Shown here piece by piece: positions 32,094 to 40,478 of a stretch of 64,000 nucleotides of DNA. This DNA comes from Geobacter sp. DSM 9736 (GTDB lineage: Bacteria; Desulfobacterota; Desulfuromonadia; Geobacterales; Geobacteraceae): NCBI RefSeq assembly GCF_900187405.1, contig NZ_LT896716.1, positions 186,001 to 250,000 of the forward strand, given 5' to 3'. The first letter of the stretch is position 1. Each line of letters starts with the position of its first letter. Made by a program: the position numbers and the translations under genes. The notes under the pieces are model-generated. The model worked only from the letters and a program-made list of their open reading frames with translations, was not told where the DNA came from and made no database searches.

Positions 32094-32552
32094 TCAAATG
32101 CGGGGAGGTGTTTCCTTCTTCCTTGACGCCACAAAACCATAGATGCCGAAAATGCCGATGATCAGGCTGATGCCGGTGACATACTTGGTGTAGGCGGCCA
32201 CCATAGGCTTGCTGAACCCTTCAAGGCCTAGCGCCTTGTCCACTTTGATCTCGGTCGTTACCCCATGGAAGCCGTGGGTGGACTCGCCCCACACCTGCAG
32301 TTTCCATATTCCGGGACGGTCGGGAACGAACCCGACATAGCCGTTTTTGTCGGTGCGTCCGGTCTGGTGAGGTTCTTTATCTCCGGGTCCGTACAGCTCG
32401 TACTGGGAGTAAACGGCAGCGTCCTTTTCCGAATAGTATGCGCGGACTGCCATCCCCTTCTGCTCGACATGATAATTGATCGAATGGGGCAGGGCGGGGG
32501 TGGCGCTCAAGAGCAGGAGCGCCAGCGTAATGGGAAGTCTTAGCGGCCTCAT
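32094..32552 (-). CDS. NikL-like membrane-anchored periplasmic component
   Basis: Protein of 152 residues with an N-terminal signal (about 1-23), a beta-rich periplasmic domain (YELYGPGDKEPHQTGRTDKNG; IWKLQVWGESTHG) and a C-terminal helix (about 120-143) followed by SRKKE. This N- and C-anchored layout with an Ig/transthyretin-like domain matches NikL-type accessory proteins of ECF nickel transporters. His residues after the signal (PHSINYH) may bind metal. It overlaps the CbiM-fusion stop by 4 bp, so it is translated with it. Confidence 0.75.
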   Translation of the reverse strand: MRPLRLPITLALLLLSATPALPHSINYHVEQKGMAVRAYYSEKDAAVYSQYELYGPGDKEPHQTGRTDKNGYVGFVPDRPGIWKLQVWGESTHGFHGVTTEIKVDKALGLEGFSKPMVAAYTKYVTGISLIIGIFGIYGFVASRKKETPPRI

Positions 32553-33919
32553 CTGTTCACCTCGAAGGTCAGGGTCGTCGTAGTTGCTGCGTAATCGGCA
32601 TCCGGGTCGTTCCTGATCGGGTCGCGCCTCTCTACGGTATAGATCTGGCGACCTTTCTTCAGCGTCACATTAATCGTTCCCTCTCCGTCGGTCTGACCTA
32701 TCTTGTCGTGGTCTCCCTCCACGGGTGCTCCCGCGTACGGCTTTCCGTCGAAAAGGACCTTGAGTGGCAGGGTGTCACCCGCCTTCATGTCGAGCGGATT
32801 GCGAATCGGCACGATATCCAGTCTCAGCCCTTCCACAGGTTTCAGCGCAGCTTCGCCTGCGGATACTATCGATTTGGAGTAATGGTAGGCTTTGAACGAC
32901 TCGATGGGGCGCGTTGCCTTGCGCTTTGGGAGATTCTTCAGGCCGTATATCGTCTTGGACCAGTAGCCGCTCTCCAGGTCCGCCAGGATCAGGCAGGCCT
33001 TGCCTGAAGGATGGATCAGCATCGCCTTTGACCGGACCTCCTTTTTGAAGTCCAGCTGCACCCCTGCGGCATTGTAGACTGTGACCCTCTTCACTTTCGC
33101 GGGATCGTACTCCAGTCGCTGCTCACGATGGCCATAGACTACAGCGTAATGCTTCCCCATCCTCTCAATCCAGTAGTCGTGTGCCGAAGCTGCCGCCGCA
33201 CCCATGCACAGAGCGGCCGCAAATAAGGCAACCAGTTGCGCTCCCCCTTTCACGGCAACCCCCTTCTTTGTGAGAAATGCCAGCACCAGCGCGGTGACAG
33301 TCGCTTCCAGGATGCCCACCATGGTGAGGTGCGGCAGCATTGTAGCCGGGATGGCTACTTCCAGCGGAAAAGGAAAGTATCCGCTTCCAGGCTTGTCGCC
33401 GTAGATCAATGGTTGCAGCCCTAACATCGCCGCGGTCGACAGTGCGCCGAGGTTTGTGGCAAGGTAGGCTGCCACCGCCCCTGCAACGGCGGAAACCGTA
33501 GTCCCCTGTTCACCCCATCTTGTTGCTGCACCCACAATCAGACGGTAGATGGCGGAGCCGCACAGCGCTCCGATGACCGCGACATTGAAGCAGTTTGCAC
33601 CGATGGCCGTAATGCCCCCGTCCCCCATCACGATCGCCTGAATCATCAGCGAAACGGAAACGGCGACAATCGCCGCCCATGGCCCCAGGAGGATCGCCAC
33701 AAGAGTTGTCCCTGAAATATGGCCGGTCGTTCCTCCGGGAAGGGGTAGAACGAACATCATCGCAACCAGGCTGAAAACGGTTCCCATTGCAAGATAGGGA
33801 ACTTCGGCCGTCTTGACGGTCAGCTTCACTTTCCGGGATGCATAGCCCCAGATCGGCAGCATTCCGGCCCAGCAGGCGCCGTAGGTGACAGGGCCGAGAT
33901 ACCCGTCCGGTATGTGCAT
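32549..33919 (-). CDS. cbiM: CbiM/NikM substrate-binding component fused to a DUF4198-type domain
   Basis: Fusion of 456 residues. Residues 1-225 form the membrane S component CbiM: MHIPDGYL at the N-terminus, LPLPGGTTGHISG near 58-70, and GDGGITAIGANCFN. The native N-terminal Met-His is part of the metal site in NikM structures, which fixes the start at 33919, after AAGGAG. After a signal-like helix (about 226-245) comes an exported domain of about 210 residues of DUF4198 type (AHDYWIERMGKHYAVVYGH), as in NikK periplasmic helpers. The operon order then runs NikL-like, barrel, cbiQ, cbiO, nikR. Nickel is the likelier substrate because of nikR. Confidence 0.9.
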   Translation of the reverse strand: MHIPDGYLGPVTYGACWAGMLPIWGYASRKVKLTVKTAEVPYLAMGTVFSLVAMMFVLPLPGGTTGHISGTTLVAILLGPWAAIVAVSVSLMIQAIVMGDGGITAIGANCFNVAVIGALCGSAIYRLIVGAATRWGEQGTTVSAVAGAVAAYLATNLGALSTAAMLGLQPLIYGDKPGSGYFPFPLEVAIPATMLPHLTMVGILEATVTALVLAFLTKKGVAVKGGAQLVALFAAALCMGAAAASAHDYWIERMGKHYAVVYGHREQRLEYDPAKVKRVTVYNAAGVQLDFKKEVRSKAMLIHPSGKACLILADLESGYWSKTIYGLKNLPKRKATRPIESFKAYHYSKSIVSAGEAALKPVEGLRLDIVPIRNPLDMKAGDTLPLKVLFDGKPYAGAPVEGDHDKIGQTDGEGTINVTLKKGRQIYTVERRDPIRNDPDADYAATTTTLTFEVNR

Positions 33920-33964
33920 GGGTTCTCCTTGCGGTCTTGATGGCCGCATACGAAAAACAAAATA

Positions 33965-34047
33965 GTGCTACCGCAACATATAATAATCCGGTCGAATGTA
34001 CGACTGAAATCTGTCGAGTGTGTTACAAAAATGCTTAGTCGTGCTAC
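33965..34047 (-). promoter_or_regulatory. Candidate NikR operator half-sites
   Basis: Three GTGYTAC heptamers on the + strand: GTGCTAC at 33965, GTGTTAC at 34020 and GTGCTAC at 34041. The last two are separated by exactly 14 bp (21-bp period, two helical turns). From memory, deltaproteobacterial NikR sites are built of GTGTTAC/GTAACAC halves; here the pair is direct rather than inverted. It lies 46-128 bp upstream of the nickel operon. Confidence 0.45.
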
Positions 34048-34113
34048 TGGCGCATGAGTATCATGATTTTATAATTTGTTCAACTTAATTTAATTTCTCC
34101 CGGGGGGTCTGCA

Positions 34114-34141
34114 AACAAAAAACCCCTCCGTCTGGAGGGGC
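34114..34141 (-). terminator. Intrinsic terminator of the molybdoenzyme operon
   Basis: On the minus strand, CCCCTCC-AGAC-GGAGGGG is followed by TTTTTTG. It lies 25 bp after the stop of the small Lys-rich protein gene. Confidence 0.88.
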
Positions 34142-34165
34142 TCTTTTGCCATAGCGATGGCAGGA

Positions 34166-34390
34166 TCAGCAGCCGGCGCTTTCCTTCTTTTTTGCTTTCT
34201 TTGCAGCCGGCTTTTCGGCGTCCTTCTTTTCAGCTCCTGCTGCCTCTTTCTTCTTTTTCTCTTTTTTAGCGGGCTTGGCCTCGGCGGCTGCGTCCTTTTT
34301 TTCCGCAGGCTTCGCTTCCTCGGCGGCTGCGAGCCCTGAAAGGCTAAGGGTGAGCAGAGCTGAGGCGAACAGTACGGCAAGTCGTTTCAT
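34166..34390 (-). CDS. Small Lys/Ala-rich exported protein ending in Gly-Cys
   Basis: Predicted precursor of 74 residues: a signal peptide (MKRLAVLFASALLTLSLSGLAAA) and a mature part of about 50 residues made almost wholly of Lys, Ala and Glu (KKEKKKKEAAG, KPAAKKAKKK) ending ESAGC. The ATG at 34390 follows GGAGGGAAAAC. Low complexity limits family recognition and no function is known. It is the last gene before the terminator and follows the iron-sulfur subunit by 84 bp. Another small exported protein of the operon (40092) also ends AGC. The single terminal Cys could be a thiol, haem- or metal-contact or lipidation site; this is speculative. Confidence 0.7.
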   Translation of the reverse strand: MKRLAVLFASALLTLSLSGLAAAEEAKPAEKKDAAAEAKPAKKEKKKKEAAGAEKKDAEKPAAKKAKKKESAGC

Positions 34391-34474
34391 GTTTTCCCTC
34401 CTGGTTGGAATGAGGATCTGCACCGGGGTGCGATACCGTTTATTATCACGTTTCTTCCTGCGTTTCCACAGATG

Positions 34475-35191
34475 TTAAAGAAGATACACGACCATCGGCT
34501 TCGTTCCCAGTTCCTCCCGGTAGCGGAAGGTGTTGGGGCGGGAGCTTACCTTCGCGATGAGGCTCTGGGGGTCGTTGAGGTCTCCGAAGTAGGTGGCGTG
34601 CCCGAGGCAGGTGGACGTACAGCGTGTCAGTTCCCCCTTTTCGATACGGTGAACGCAGAAGTGGCACTTGCGGGCGTTTCCTATGGGAGAATGCCAGTGG
34701 CTCTTCCTTTTGAAGGTCTTGCCGTACTCCCCTGAGTTTTCGACTTCGTACGTCTCCCTCTTCATATCCCCGGTGAAGTAGCGTCCAACGTCCGCTGATC
34801 GCGCACCGTAGGAACAGGCGACGATGCAGTAGCGGCAGCCAATGCACTTCTTGTAGTCGATATAGACGATCCCGTCGTCGCGGACGTATGTAGCTGTCAC
34901 CGGGCAGACCGGTGTGCAGGTGGGATTCTCGCACTGCATGCAGGGGCGCGGCAGGTACCGCATCGACGTGTTGGGGAACTCGCCGGTCTCTTCCTCCTTC
35001 ACCGGCCGGTAGTGGATATCTGGAGGCGTGAGGTTTTCCGACATGCAGCCGGTGGTGCAGGCATGGCAGCCGATGCACTTCTTCAGGTCGATGGCCATCG
35101 CCCAGCGGCGCTGGTTGCGCGGTTTCTTGAGTGCCCGCTGCAGGTCTTCCCGCATGATGTCAAGAATATCTTTACCTTCGAACTGTTCCAT
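34475..35191 (-). CDS. 4x[4Fe-4S] ferredoxin-type subunit of a molybdoenzyme
   Basis: Iron-sulfur electron-transfer subunit of 238 residues of the DmsB/PsrB/NrfC type. Four cysteine groups are seen: CIGCHACTTGC, CMQCENPTCTPVCP, CIGCRYCIVAC, and the split CHFCVHR..CTSTC. No Tat or Sec signal is visible, so it is probably carried with the Tat-exported catalytic subunit. It starts at ATG 35191, two bases after the NrfD gene ends. Expected role: relay between the membrane quinone subunit and the molybdopterin subunit. Confidence 0.93.
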   Translation of the reverse strand: MEQFEGKDILDIMREDLQRALKKPRNQRRWAMAIDLKKCIGCHACTTGCMSENLTPPDIHYRPVKEEETGEFPNTSMRYLPRPCMQCENPTCTPVCPVTATYVRDDGIVYIDYKKCIGCRYCIVACSYGARSADVGRYFTGDMKRETYEVENSGEYGKTFKRKSHWHSPIGNARKCHFCVHRIEKGELTRCTSTCLGHATYFGDLNDPQSLIAKVSSRPNTFRYREELGTKPMVVYLL

Positions 35192-35193
35192 TA

Positions 35194-36351
35194 TCAGTTG
35201 ACCTCCTTGGCGGGGTGGGGATCGAAGACGCCGGAGCGGTTGAATATGCTGTAGACTGCCGTGACCAGAGAGGCCGAAGCGACGACCACCAGGTATTCAT
35301 AGATTGACGGCGAGTAGTGCACCACCTCCGGCATCTCGTAGACCCGGAATACCGGAATCTTGAAGGCCCCTATGACGAGGTCGTTGCGCGCCTTCAGTTG
35401 CGTGACCATGATGAAGATGCCTACGAACATCAGCCAGTTCGGTCCCTTCCCGACTTTGAGCAGCAGATACGGAATGATGATCACGATGACGATTCCGAAA
35501 ACGAAGCTGTTGATGAGGGTAAGAGAGAATACTTCCGACCCCGCCATATGCCCGGTCAGCCCGACGGTGGTGCGCCAGAAAGTGAGTATCAGGGCGAGGC
35601 CGAGGCCGATTTTCAGCAGCACGACGAACGGAGAAAGGTGATAGTCGGCGTTGAGATTCTTCCGTTTCACGGTACGGGCGGCGATGACGGTGGTAAGGGC
35701 GCATCCGGTCAGAAAGGCGATGAAGAGGAAGTAGATCGGCATGATCGCACTGTAGTAGTAGACGCGGGAGCTGACCGTCCCGAGGAGGCTGCCCAGTGTG
35801 CTGTGCGTTATCACTGCGGTGAAGAACGCACCCCACATCACCCTGTTCGAGTGCCGGTGCGTCTGGATGTTGATGTACTCTTTCGTGATGATCAGGACGT
35901 AACAGGTGTACCAGACCGCCATCCAGAACATCGGCGATTTCGGGTTGGGCGACAGCAGGAAGTTGTACATCCGGTCGATGCGCCCCATCTCCGTCGCCAG
36001 CGAGAAAAAAGCGGCGACAGCTGTAATGATGCCGATGAATATGATCCGGGAGGCAAAGGGGCGGTATTTCTCCTCAAAGAAGACGTGGCCGAAGAAATTG
36101 ACGAAGGTGCAGCCAGTGGAGAGGAGCGCGAAGTAGATGTAGGTGGATATCTGGAGCCCCCACGGGACCAGGTTGCTCGTGTTGATGGTCTTGGCATGCC
36201 CCTGGATGAAAATGGTGGCTATGGCGTAGAAGCCGACGACGAGCCCGATCAGGGAAAGATAGAAAGGGATTCCCCCCTTCCCCTTGAGAACATCGGAAAA
36301 CGCCTTCGACAGTCTTTCCCTGTCGGGGAAAACGACACCGGAAAATTGCAT
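35194..36351 (-). CDS. NrfD/PsrC-type membrane quinone-interacting subunit
   Basis: Polytopic membrane protein of 385 residues, about nine or ten hydrophobic helices. Typical NrfD features include the conserved LSTGCTFVNFFGH and LATEMGRIDRMYNFLLSPNPKSPMFW-type segments (about 80-150), which form the quinone pocket in this family. It starts two bases after the catalytic gene and ends just before the ferredoxin gene, so the three are tightly co-translated. It would exchange electrons with menaquinone. The direction, quinol oxidation or quinone reduction, cannot be read from sequence. Confidence 0.92.
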   Translation of the reverse strand: MQFSGVVFPDRERLSKAFSDVLKGKGGIPFYLSLIGLVVGFYAIATIFIQGHAKTINTSNLVPWGLQISTYIYFALLSTGCTFVNFFGHVFFEEKYRPFASRIIFIGIITAVAAFFSLATEMGRIDRMYNFLLSPNPKSPMFWMAVWYTCYVLIITKEYINIQTHRHSNRVMWGAFFTAVITHSTLGSLLGTVSSRVYYYSAIMPIYFLFIAFLTGCALTTVIAARTVKRKNLNADYHLSPFVVLLKIGLGLALILTFWRTTVGLTGHMAGSEVFSLTLINSFVFGIVIVIIIPYLLLKVGKGPNWLMFVGIFIMVTQLKARNDLVIGAFKIPVFRVYEMPEVVHYSPSIYEYLVVVASASLVTAVYSIFNRSGVFDPHPAKEVN

Positions 36352-36352
36352 G

Positions 36353-38548
36353 CTATCCCTCCTTCACGATCTTGACGAAGTTTGACCTCATTCCGGTTCC
36401 CCCCATCAGAGGGTCGATGGTGTACTTCGCCAGCATTTCCTCGTCGCCGATCCCTTTGTTGTCGGCCCGGGTCATCCCTTTCGAGCGAACTCCGAAACCG
36501 TGAACCATGTAAACGCAGTCTGGGCGAAGCCGCTGCGTCAACCTTACCTTGATCCTGCCCGGCGACTTGTATCCCGCCTGGTTCTCCAGCCGGACGTAGT
36601 CCCCGTCCCGCAGCCCCAGCTCCTTCCCTTTCACTGCGCTTACCCATACGGAGTTCTCCGGCGTGAGGTCGGTGAGCATGAAATTGTTGGTGGTCCGGGA
36701 GAATGTGTGGAGGGGTGATCGCCCGAAGAGGACCCTGAAAAAGCCTGACGGTGCCTGCTCGTGCTGCGTGTACCTGGGCACCGGATCGAATCCCTTCTCG
36801 GCCAGCTGCGCTGAATGGAGCTCTATCTTTCCCGAGGGGGTTTCAAAGGTGGGCTGGTTGAGTGGCGTGATGTAGGGGGCGGATGTCCCGGGGACTTTCA
36901 CCACCCCCTTCTCCTTCAGCTCGGCATAGCTTATTCCTGCCGCCTCGCAACGTTTTGCCAGATACTCCTCCCCATCCTTCCATGGGAAGTACGCTTCGAG
37001 CCCCATTTTTTTTCCAAGCTCCTTCGTAATCCACCAGGACGGCTTACTCTCCCACATCGGGTCTATCGCCGGTTGGCGGATGGCTACCTCGAACTCCTTG
37101 AATTTTCCGAGGCTGAGGGTGTCGTGGCGCTCGAGATAGGTGCATTCGGGGAGGACTACATCCGCCCATTTCACGATGTCGGCGGGAAGAATGTCAATGG
37201 CGACGAGAAGGTCCAGGTTGTTGATCGCCTTGATCGTCTCTGCCGTGTCGGGCATGGTCTTCATCAGGTTGCAGCCGTAGACGAGCCATCCCTTGATCGG
37301 GTGCGGCTCACCCGTGATGGCCGCGGTCCGGATGGAGGTTGTGGTCTGGGAGAGGGCGAAGGGGTAGGCGCCATCCAGTGCAGGCAGATCCTCGCGGTGC
37401 TCGGGGTACTCCGGCAGGCCTGGATATTCGGGAACCTTCCCGCTTGCCGGCAGGTAGATTCCGCCGGGCCTTCCCCAGCTGCCCAGAAGCGCATTCAGGA
37501 GAGCCACGGCGCGGCTTCTCTGGGCATCGTCGCCGTACCAGGCGCTGAATCGCCCGCCCGATATGATGACGTTCGGCTTGTGGGCCGCCAGTTCGCGGGC
37601 GACATTGACGATGGTCGCAGCAGGTATGTCGGTTTCCTTCTCGGCCCACTCGGGGGTGTAGTCCTGCACGGCTGCTTTGAGCTCGGGAAGTCCCATGGCA
37701 TATGCCTTAAGATACTCCGCGTCGTACAGCTCCTCGTTTACAATGACCCTGATCCAGGCCAGGAGAAGCGCCAGGTCGGTGGCCGGGCGAATGGGGAGCC
37801 AATGGTCGGCTTTCCCGGCGATGTTGGAGAGTCGGGGGTCTACCACGCAGAGCTTGGCCCCTTTGTTCAGCCCATGAATGAGATCCTGAACCTGGCTGTT
37901 GTGGGCGTTTTCCCCGAGGTGGCACCCCAGGAGGACGATGTATCTGCTTTCGCTGAAGTCGTAGAATTCGGGGGAGCCCAGTTCGGTGCCGAAGGTCATT
38001 GTAAAGCCGACGTCGCGGGGACCGCGGCACTGCGCGAAGGAGGGAGCGGTGTAGTAGGGGCTGCCGTAGGCTTTGAGGAGATGCTTCCAGAAAGCGCCTC
38101 CGGTGCCGTGGGAGAAAAGCGCCACCGCTTCCGGCCCGTATTTTTCCCTGATTGCCTGGAGCTTTCCTGCTACGACGCCGAGCGCTTCGTCCCAGCTGGC
38201 ACGCTTCCATCTCGGCTCCCCGCGCTTTCCGGTATTGATCAGGGGAAACTTGAGGCGATCAGGGTCGTACAGGGAGCCGAGAGCGGCATTACCCCGGCCG
38301 CAGAGACGGCCTCGTCCCCGTTCGCTCAGCGGGTTTCCATCGACCTTTATCACCTTGCCGTTTTCGACTTTGGCGACTAGCCCGCAGTTCCAGAAACAGA
38401 GCTCGCAGAACGTGGGGACTTTTTTCAGCTCTTCGTTACCTGTTTCTTCCGCCCATGAGAGGACGGTTTGGGGCACTTTGGCTGCGGTGAGTCCTATTGA
38501 CGCAGCGCCCGATATTTTCAGGAACGATCTGCGGGTGAACCTGGGCAT
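36353..38548 (-). CDS. Tat-exported molybdopterin oxidoreductase, catalytic subunit
   Basis: Molybdo-bis(MGD) enzyme of the DMSO-reductase superfamily, 731 residues. The start at 38548 follows GGAGG and gives a Tat signal, TRRSFLKISGAASIGL. A [4Fe-4S] site lies at CELCFWNC (about 48-55) with the fourth Cys in GRLCGRG. The probable Mo ligand is the Cys of SFAQCRGPRD (about 175). The size, the Cys ligand and the PsrB/PsrC-type partners fit the polysulfide/thiosulfate reductase branch, but arsenic, selenium and other oxyanion enzymes share this architecture. The octahaem cytochrome and porin upstream are unusual companions. Substrate unknown. Confidence 0.9.
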   Translation of the reverse strand: MPRFTRRSFLKISGAASIGLTAAKVPQTVLSWAEETGNEELKKVPTFCELCFWNCGLVAKVENGKVIKVDGNPLSERGRGRLCGRGNAALGSLYDPDRLKFPLINTGKRGEPRWKRASWDEALGVVAGKLQAIREKYGPEAVALFSHGTGGAFWKHLLKAYGSPYYTAPSFAQCRGPRDVGFTMTFGTELGSPEFYDFSESRYIVLLGCHLGENAHNSQVQDLIHGLNKGAKLCVVDPRLSNIAGKADHWLPIRPATDLALLLAWIRVIVNEELYDAEYLKAYAMGLPELKAAVQDYTPEWAEKETDIPAATIVNVARELAAHKPNVIISGGRFSAWYGDDAQRSRAVALLNALLGSWGRPGGIYLPASGKVPEYPGLPEYPEHREDLPALDGAYPFALSQTTTSIRTAAITGEPHPIKGWLVYGCNLMKTMPDTAETIKAINNLDLLVAIDILPADIVKWADVVLPECTYLERHDTLSLGKFKEFEVAIRQPAIDPMWESKPSWWITKELGKKMGLEAYFPWKDGEEYLAKRCEAAGISYAELKEKGVVKVPGTSAPYITPLNQPTFETPSGKIELHSAQLAEKGFDPVPRYTQHEQAPSGFFRVLFGRSPLHTFSRTTNNFMLTDLTPENSVWVSAVKGKELGLRDGDYVRLENQAGYKSPGRIKVRLTQRLRPDCVYMVHGFGVRSKGMTRADNKGIGDEEMLAKYTIDPLMGGTGMRSNFVKIVKEG

Positions 38549-38562
38549 GCACACCTCCAAAA

Positions 38563-38641
38563 GGCAGGTTGAGGTTAAGGTTGAGGTTAAGGGAATCACT
38601 TAACCTCAACCTGTGAGAATAGCGAACGGAGACCTCAACCT
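38563..38641. repeat. GGTTGAGGTTAA hexamer inverted repeat
   Basis: CAGGTTGAGGTTAAG (38563-38577) is perfectly complementary to CTTAACCTCAACCTG (38601-38615). A second direct copy of GGTTGAGGTTAAG (38575-38587) and a further ACCTCAACCTG near 38632 add to it. It lies between the octahaem and molybdoenzyme genes, ending about 20 nt before the latter's ribosome site. The style is the same as the repeat at 9617-9683. Confidence 0.75.
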
Positions 38642-38655
38642 GAGTTTAATTTTTT

Positions 38656-40020
38656 TTACCAATCTTCCTTCTGCTTCTCGGCCAGCTTCTCGAAGTAGAC
38701 AGCCGGGCTCGTGAGACGCAGGATTTCATAGTCGGAGTAGCCGAGGGCCTTGAAGTTGAGGACTCCGTTGGCCGCGTGGCAGTTCTCGCATGTGAGTGCT
38801 TTCTTCTTCGTTACCAGGTGGCTTATGGAGAAGTAGATGGTCTGCCATCCCGGAACGGGTTTGTATTTCTCGATGCCCAGGGTCTTCGCTGCCGAAGCTA
38901 TGCCTGCGAGGGTGTCCCCGGTAGCCATCGGCTGGGCAAAGTCCATTGCGAGAAGCTGGCCGGTATACTCGTCGTAGTAACCTTTCCCCAGGTACATCTT
39001 GAAGGGGTATATCTTGCTTGCCTTGTCGGTCCTGCTCCCTTTCGGGCCGATGAGATGCGGCATGTTTTCCACCGTCTTGTTGTACCAGGCATAGACCGGG
39101 ACGTTCTCGTTGACCTCTTTTCTAAGGGTGGTCGGCTCGTAGAACTTGTCGCTACCCATCTCCCACTTGGTGAAATCCTTGGCGAAGGCTCCGCCGGTGC
39201 GGGGAATGTGGCATGTCTCGCAGGCGATCCTGGCGGTATGCCGGTTGTAGTCGCTGTCTTTGTGCGGCTTGTCGCCGTGACAGTCGAGGCAGGAGACCCG
39301 GACGCCGTCGTTGGCCCAGTTGTTGGGGTCGTAACCCGTGGGAATCTTGTGGTCCTTGGCCTTGTGGCAGTCCACACAGACCATTTTTTTCGCGGCGTGG
39401 ACGTCGTATTCCTTCGTGAAAGCGAATCCTCTCTTTACGAGAACGCCTCCTCCCGCGGATTCATGACAGACCATGCAGTTCTTTATCCCGGGTTTGCCCA
39501 CCGACATGGCGGCTTTAACCGTCCGGTCCTGCCCCATCACCACCTCTCCCTTTTCGTTTTTCGAGAGTTTCCTAAGGCGAAAATCGTAGTCGGAGGAGTG
39601 GCAGACGAGGCAGTCTATTGCTGCTTCCGCTTCGGGACCAGTGCTTCCCACCCCCTGCAGGTGATTCCCCGGGTGGCAGCTGCTGCACCCGGTAATCTTG
39701 GTTTTACCTGCGGCATTTTTCGGAGTTTCCTTCAGGTCATTGACGATGTCGTTCCCGTTGCAGAAGGTGTAGACGCGGTTCTTCATTCCGTATTCTTTGT
39801 TCGGGTCCAGGTTGTCCACATTGGCAACTTTCGAAGCATGGTTCCAGTGGACGGTATCGAGGAATTTTCGGGCGGTGCCGGGGTGGCATTCCTCACAGGT
39901 GGCCGGGCCCTTGTAGCCGTTCTTCTCAATGTACTCCTTACCCGGGTGTTCCGCGGTAAATGCGGTGCTCGCAACGAGAAGCGCTGCCGATGCCGCGATC
40001 CAACGATATGCCGGTTTCAT
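38656..40020 (-). CDS. Octahaem c-type cytochrome
   Basis: Exported cytochrome of 454 residues with a signal peptide (MKPAYRWIAASAALLVASTA). Eight CXXCH sites: CEECH, CSSCH, CLVCH, CMVCH, CVDCH, CLDCH, CETCH and CENCH. No CXXCK or longer variant motif is seen, so all haems probably have His-type ligation; the last haem is 130 residues away from the seventh. Octahaem families include tetrathionate, nitrite and hydroxylamine enzymes, but this one shows no obvious catalytic signature of those. In the operon it may carry electrons between the molybdoenzyme and the outer membrane. Confidence 0.88.
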   Translation of the reverse strand: MKPAYRWIAASAALLVASTAFTAEHPGKEYIEKNGYKGPATCEECHPGTARKFLDTVHWNHASKVANVDNLDPNKEYGMKNRVYTFCNGNDIVNDLKETPKNAAGKTKITGCSSCHPGNHLQGVGSTGPEAEAAIDCLVCHSSDYDFRLRKLSKNEKGEVVMGQDRTVKAAMSVGKPGIKNCMVCHESAGGGVLVKRGFAFTKEYDVHAAKKMVCVDCHKAKDHKIPTGYDPNNWANDGVRVSCLDCHGDKPHKDSDYNRHTARIACETCHIPRTGGAFAKDFTKWEMGSDKFYEPTTLRKEVNENVPVYAWYNKTVENMPHLIGPKGSRTDKASKIYPFKMYLGKGYYDEYTGQLLAMDFAQPMATGDTLAGIASAAKTLGIEKYKPVPGWQTIYFSISHLVTKKKALTCENCHAANGVLNFKALGYSDYEILRLTSPAVYFEKLAEKQKEDW

Positions 40021-40091
40021 CTCCCTGCCTTTCTTTCGACCCGCCTGGTGCGGGTGCTCGGTGAGACGCTCCTGTGCGGGCGCCTTTTTTC

Positions 40092-40415
40092 TCAGCAGCC
40101 CGCCGTCTTTTTGAAGATCAGGCTGATGTTCTGCCCCTCTTTCGTTTCGTACTTGCAGCGGATCTCGTCCCCTTCGACGATACGGTTGTCCTTGAACTTG
40201 TCGAGGGTAAGCTCGTCGTTGACGACGACAGTGACAAGTTCATCGGTTTTGTTGTCTTTGAGGACGATGGTGGCCGTTTTGGCGTCTTTGCCGGCGACCT
40301 CGATCTTGGTGATGACGCCTACCATCTTCACCTCTTCCGCATGAGCAATGTTGCCGTAGGAAATGCCGAGGGCAATGAGGGTGACGAAAGTAAAAACGCT
40401 TACCAGCTTCTTCAT
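40092..40415 (-). CDS. Small exported OB-like protein ending in Ala-Gly-Cys
   Basis: Precursor of 107 residues with a signal peptide (MKKLVSVFTFVTLIALG...AHA). The mature part of about 80 residues is beta-rich (VGVITKIEVAGKDAKTATIVL; IVEGDEIRCKYE) and ends KKTAGC. It resembles small exported beta-barrel/OB-type proteins such as DUF5666 members, but I cannot name a family with certainty. It lies between the porin and octahaem genes, with a strong hairpin between it and the porin. Start ATG 40415 follows AAGGAGAAGAAC. Confidence 0.75.
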   Translation of the reverse strand: MKKLVSVFTFVTLIALGISYGNIAHAEEVKMVGVITKIEVAGKDAKTATIVLKDNKTDELVTVVVNDELTLDKFKDNRIVEGDEIRCKYETKEGQNISLIFKKTAGC

Positions 40416-40448
40416 GGTTCTTCTCCTTATACGGTGACGCTGTTTGTA

Positions 40449-40471
40449 GGCGGGCGCATGATGCGCCCGCC
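40449..40471 (-). promoter_or_regulatory. Intercistronic hairpin
   Basis: A perfect 11-bp stem, GGCGGGCGCAT / ATGCGCCCGCC, with a one-base centre, lies 8 nt after the porin stop and has no T-tract. It probably protects the upstream message or partly limits read-through. Confidence 0.7.
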
Positions 40472-40478
40472 CGATGGA

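Noticed and set aside
36815-38380. Open frame of 521 codons antisense to the molybdoenzyme gene
   Set aside because: High-GC codon bias in the real gene keeps the opposite frame open. No ribosome site or recognisable domain; the minus-strand protein has clear Mo-enzyme motifs.
38776-40344. Open frame of 522 codons antisense to the octahaem cytochrome gene
   Set aside because: The minus-strand protein has eight CXXCH sites and a signal peptide; the other frame has none and reads through two genes.
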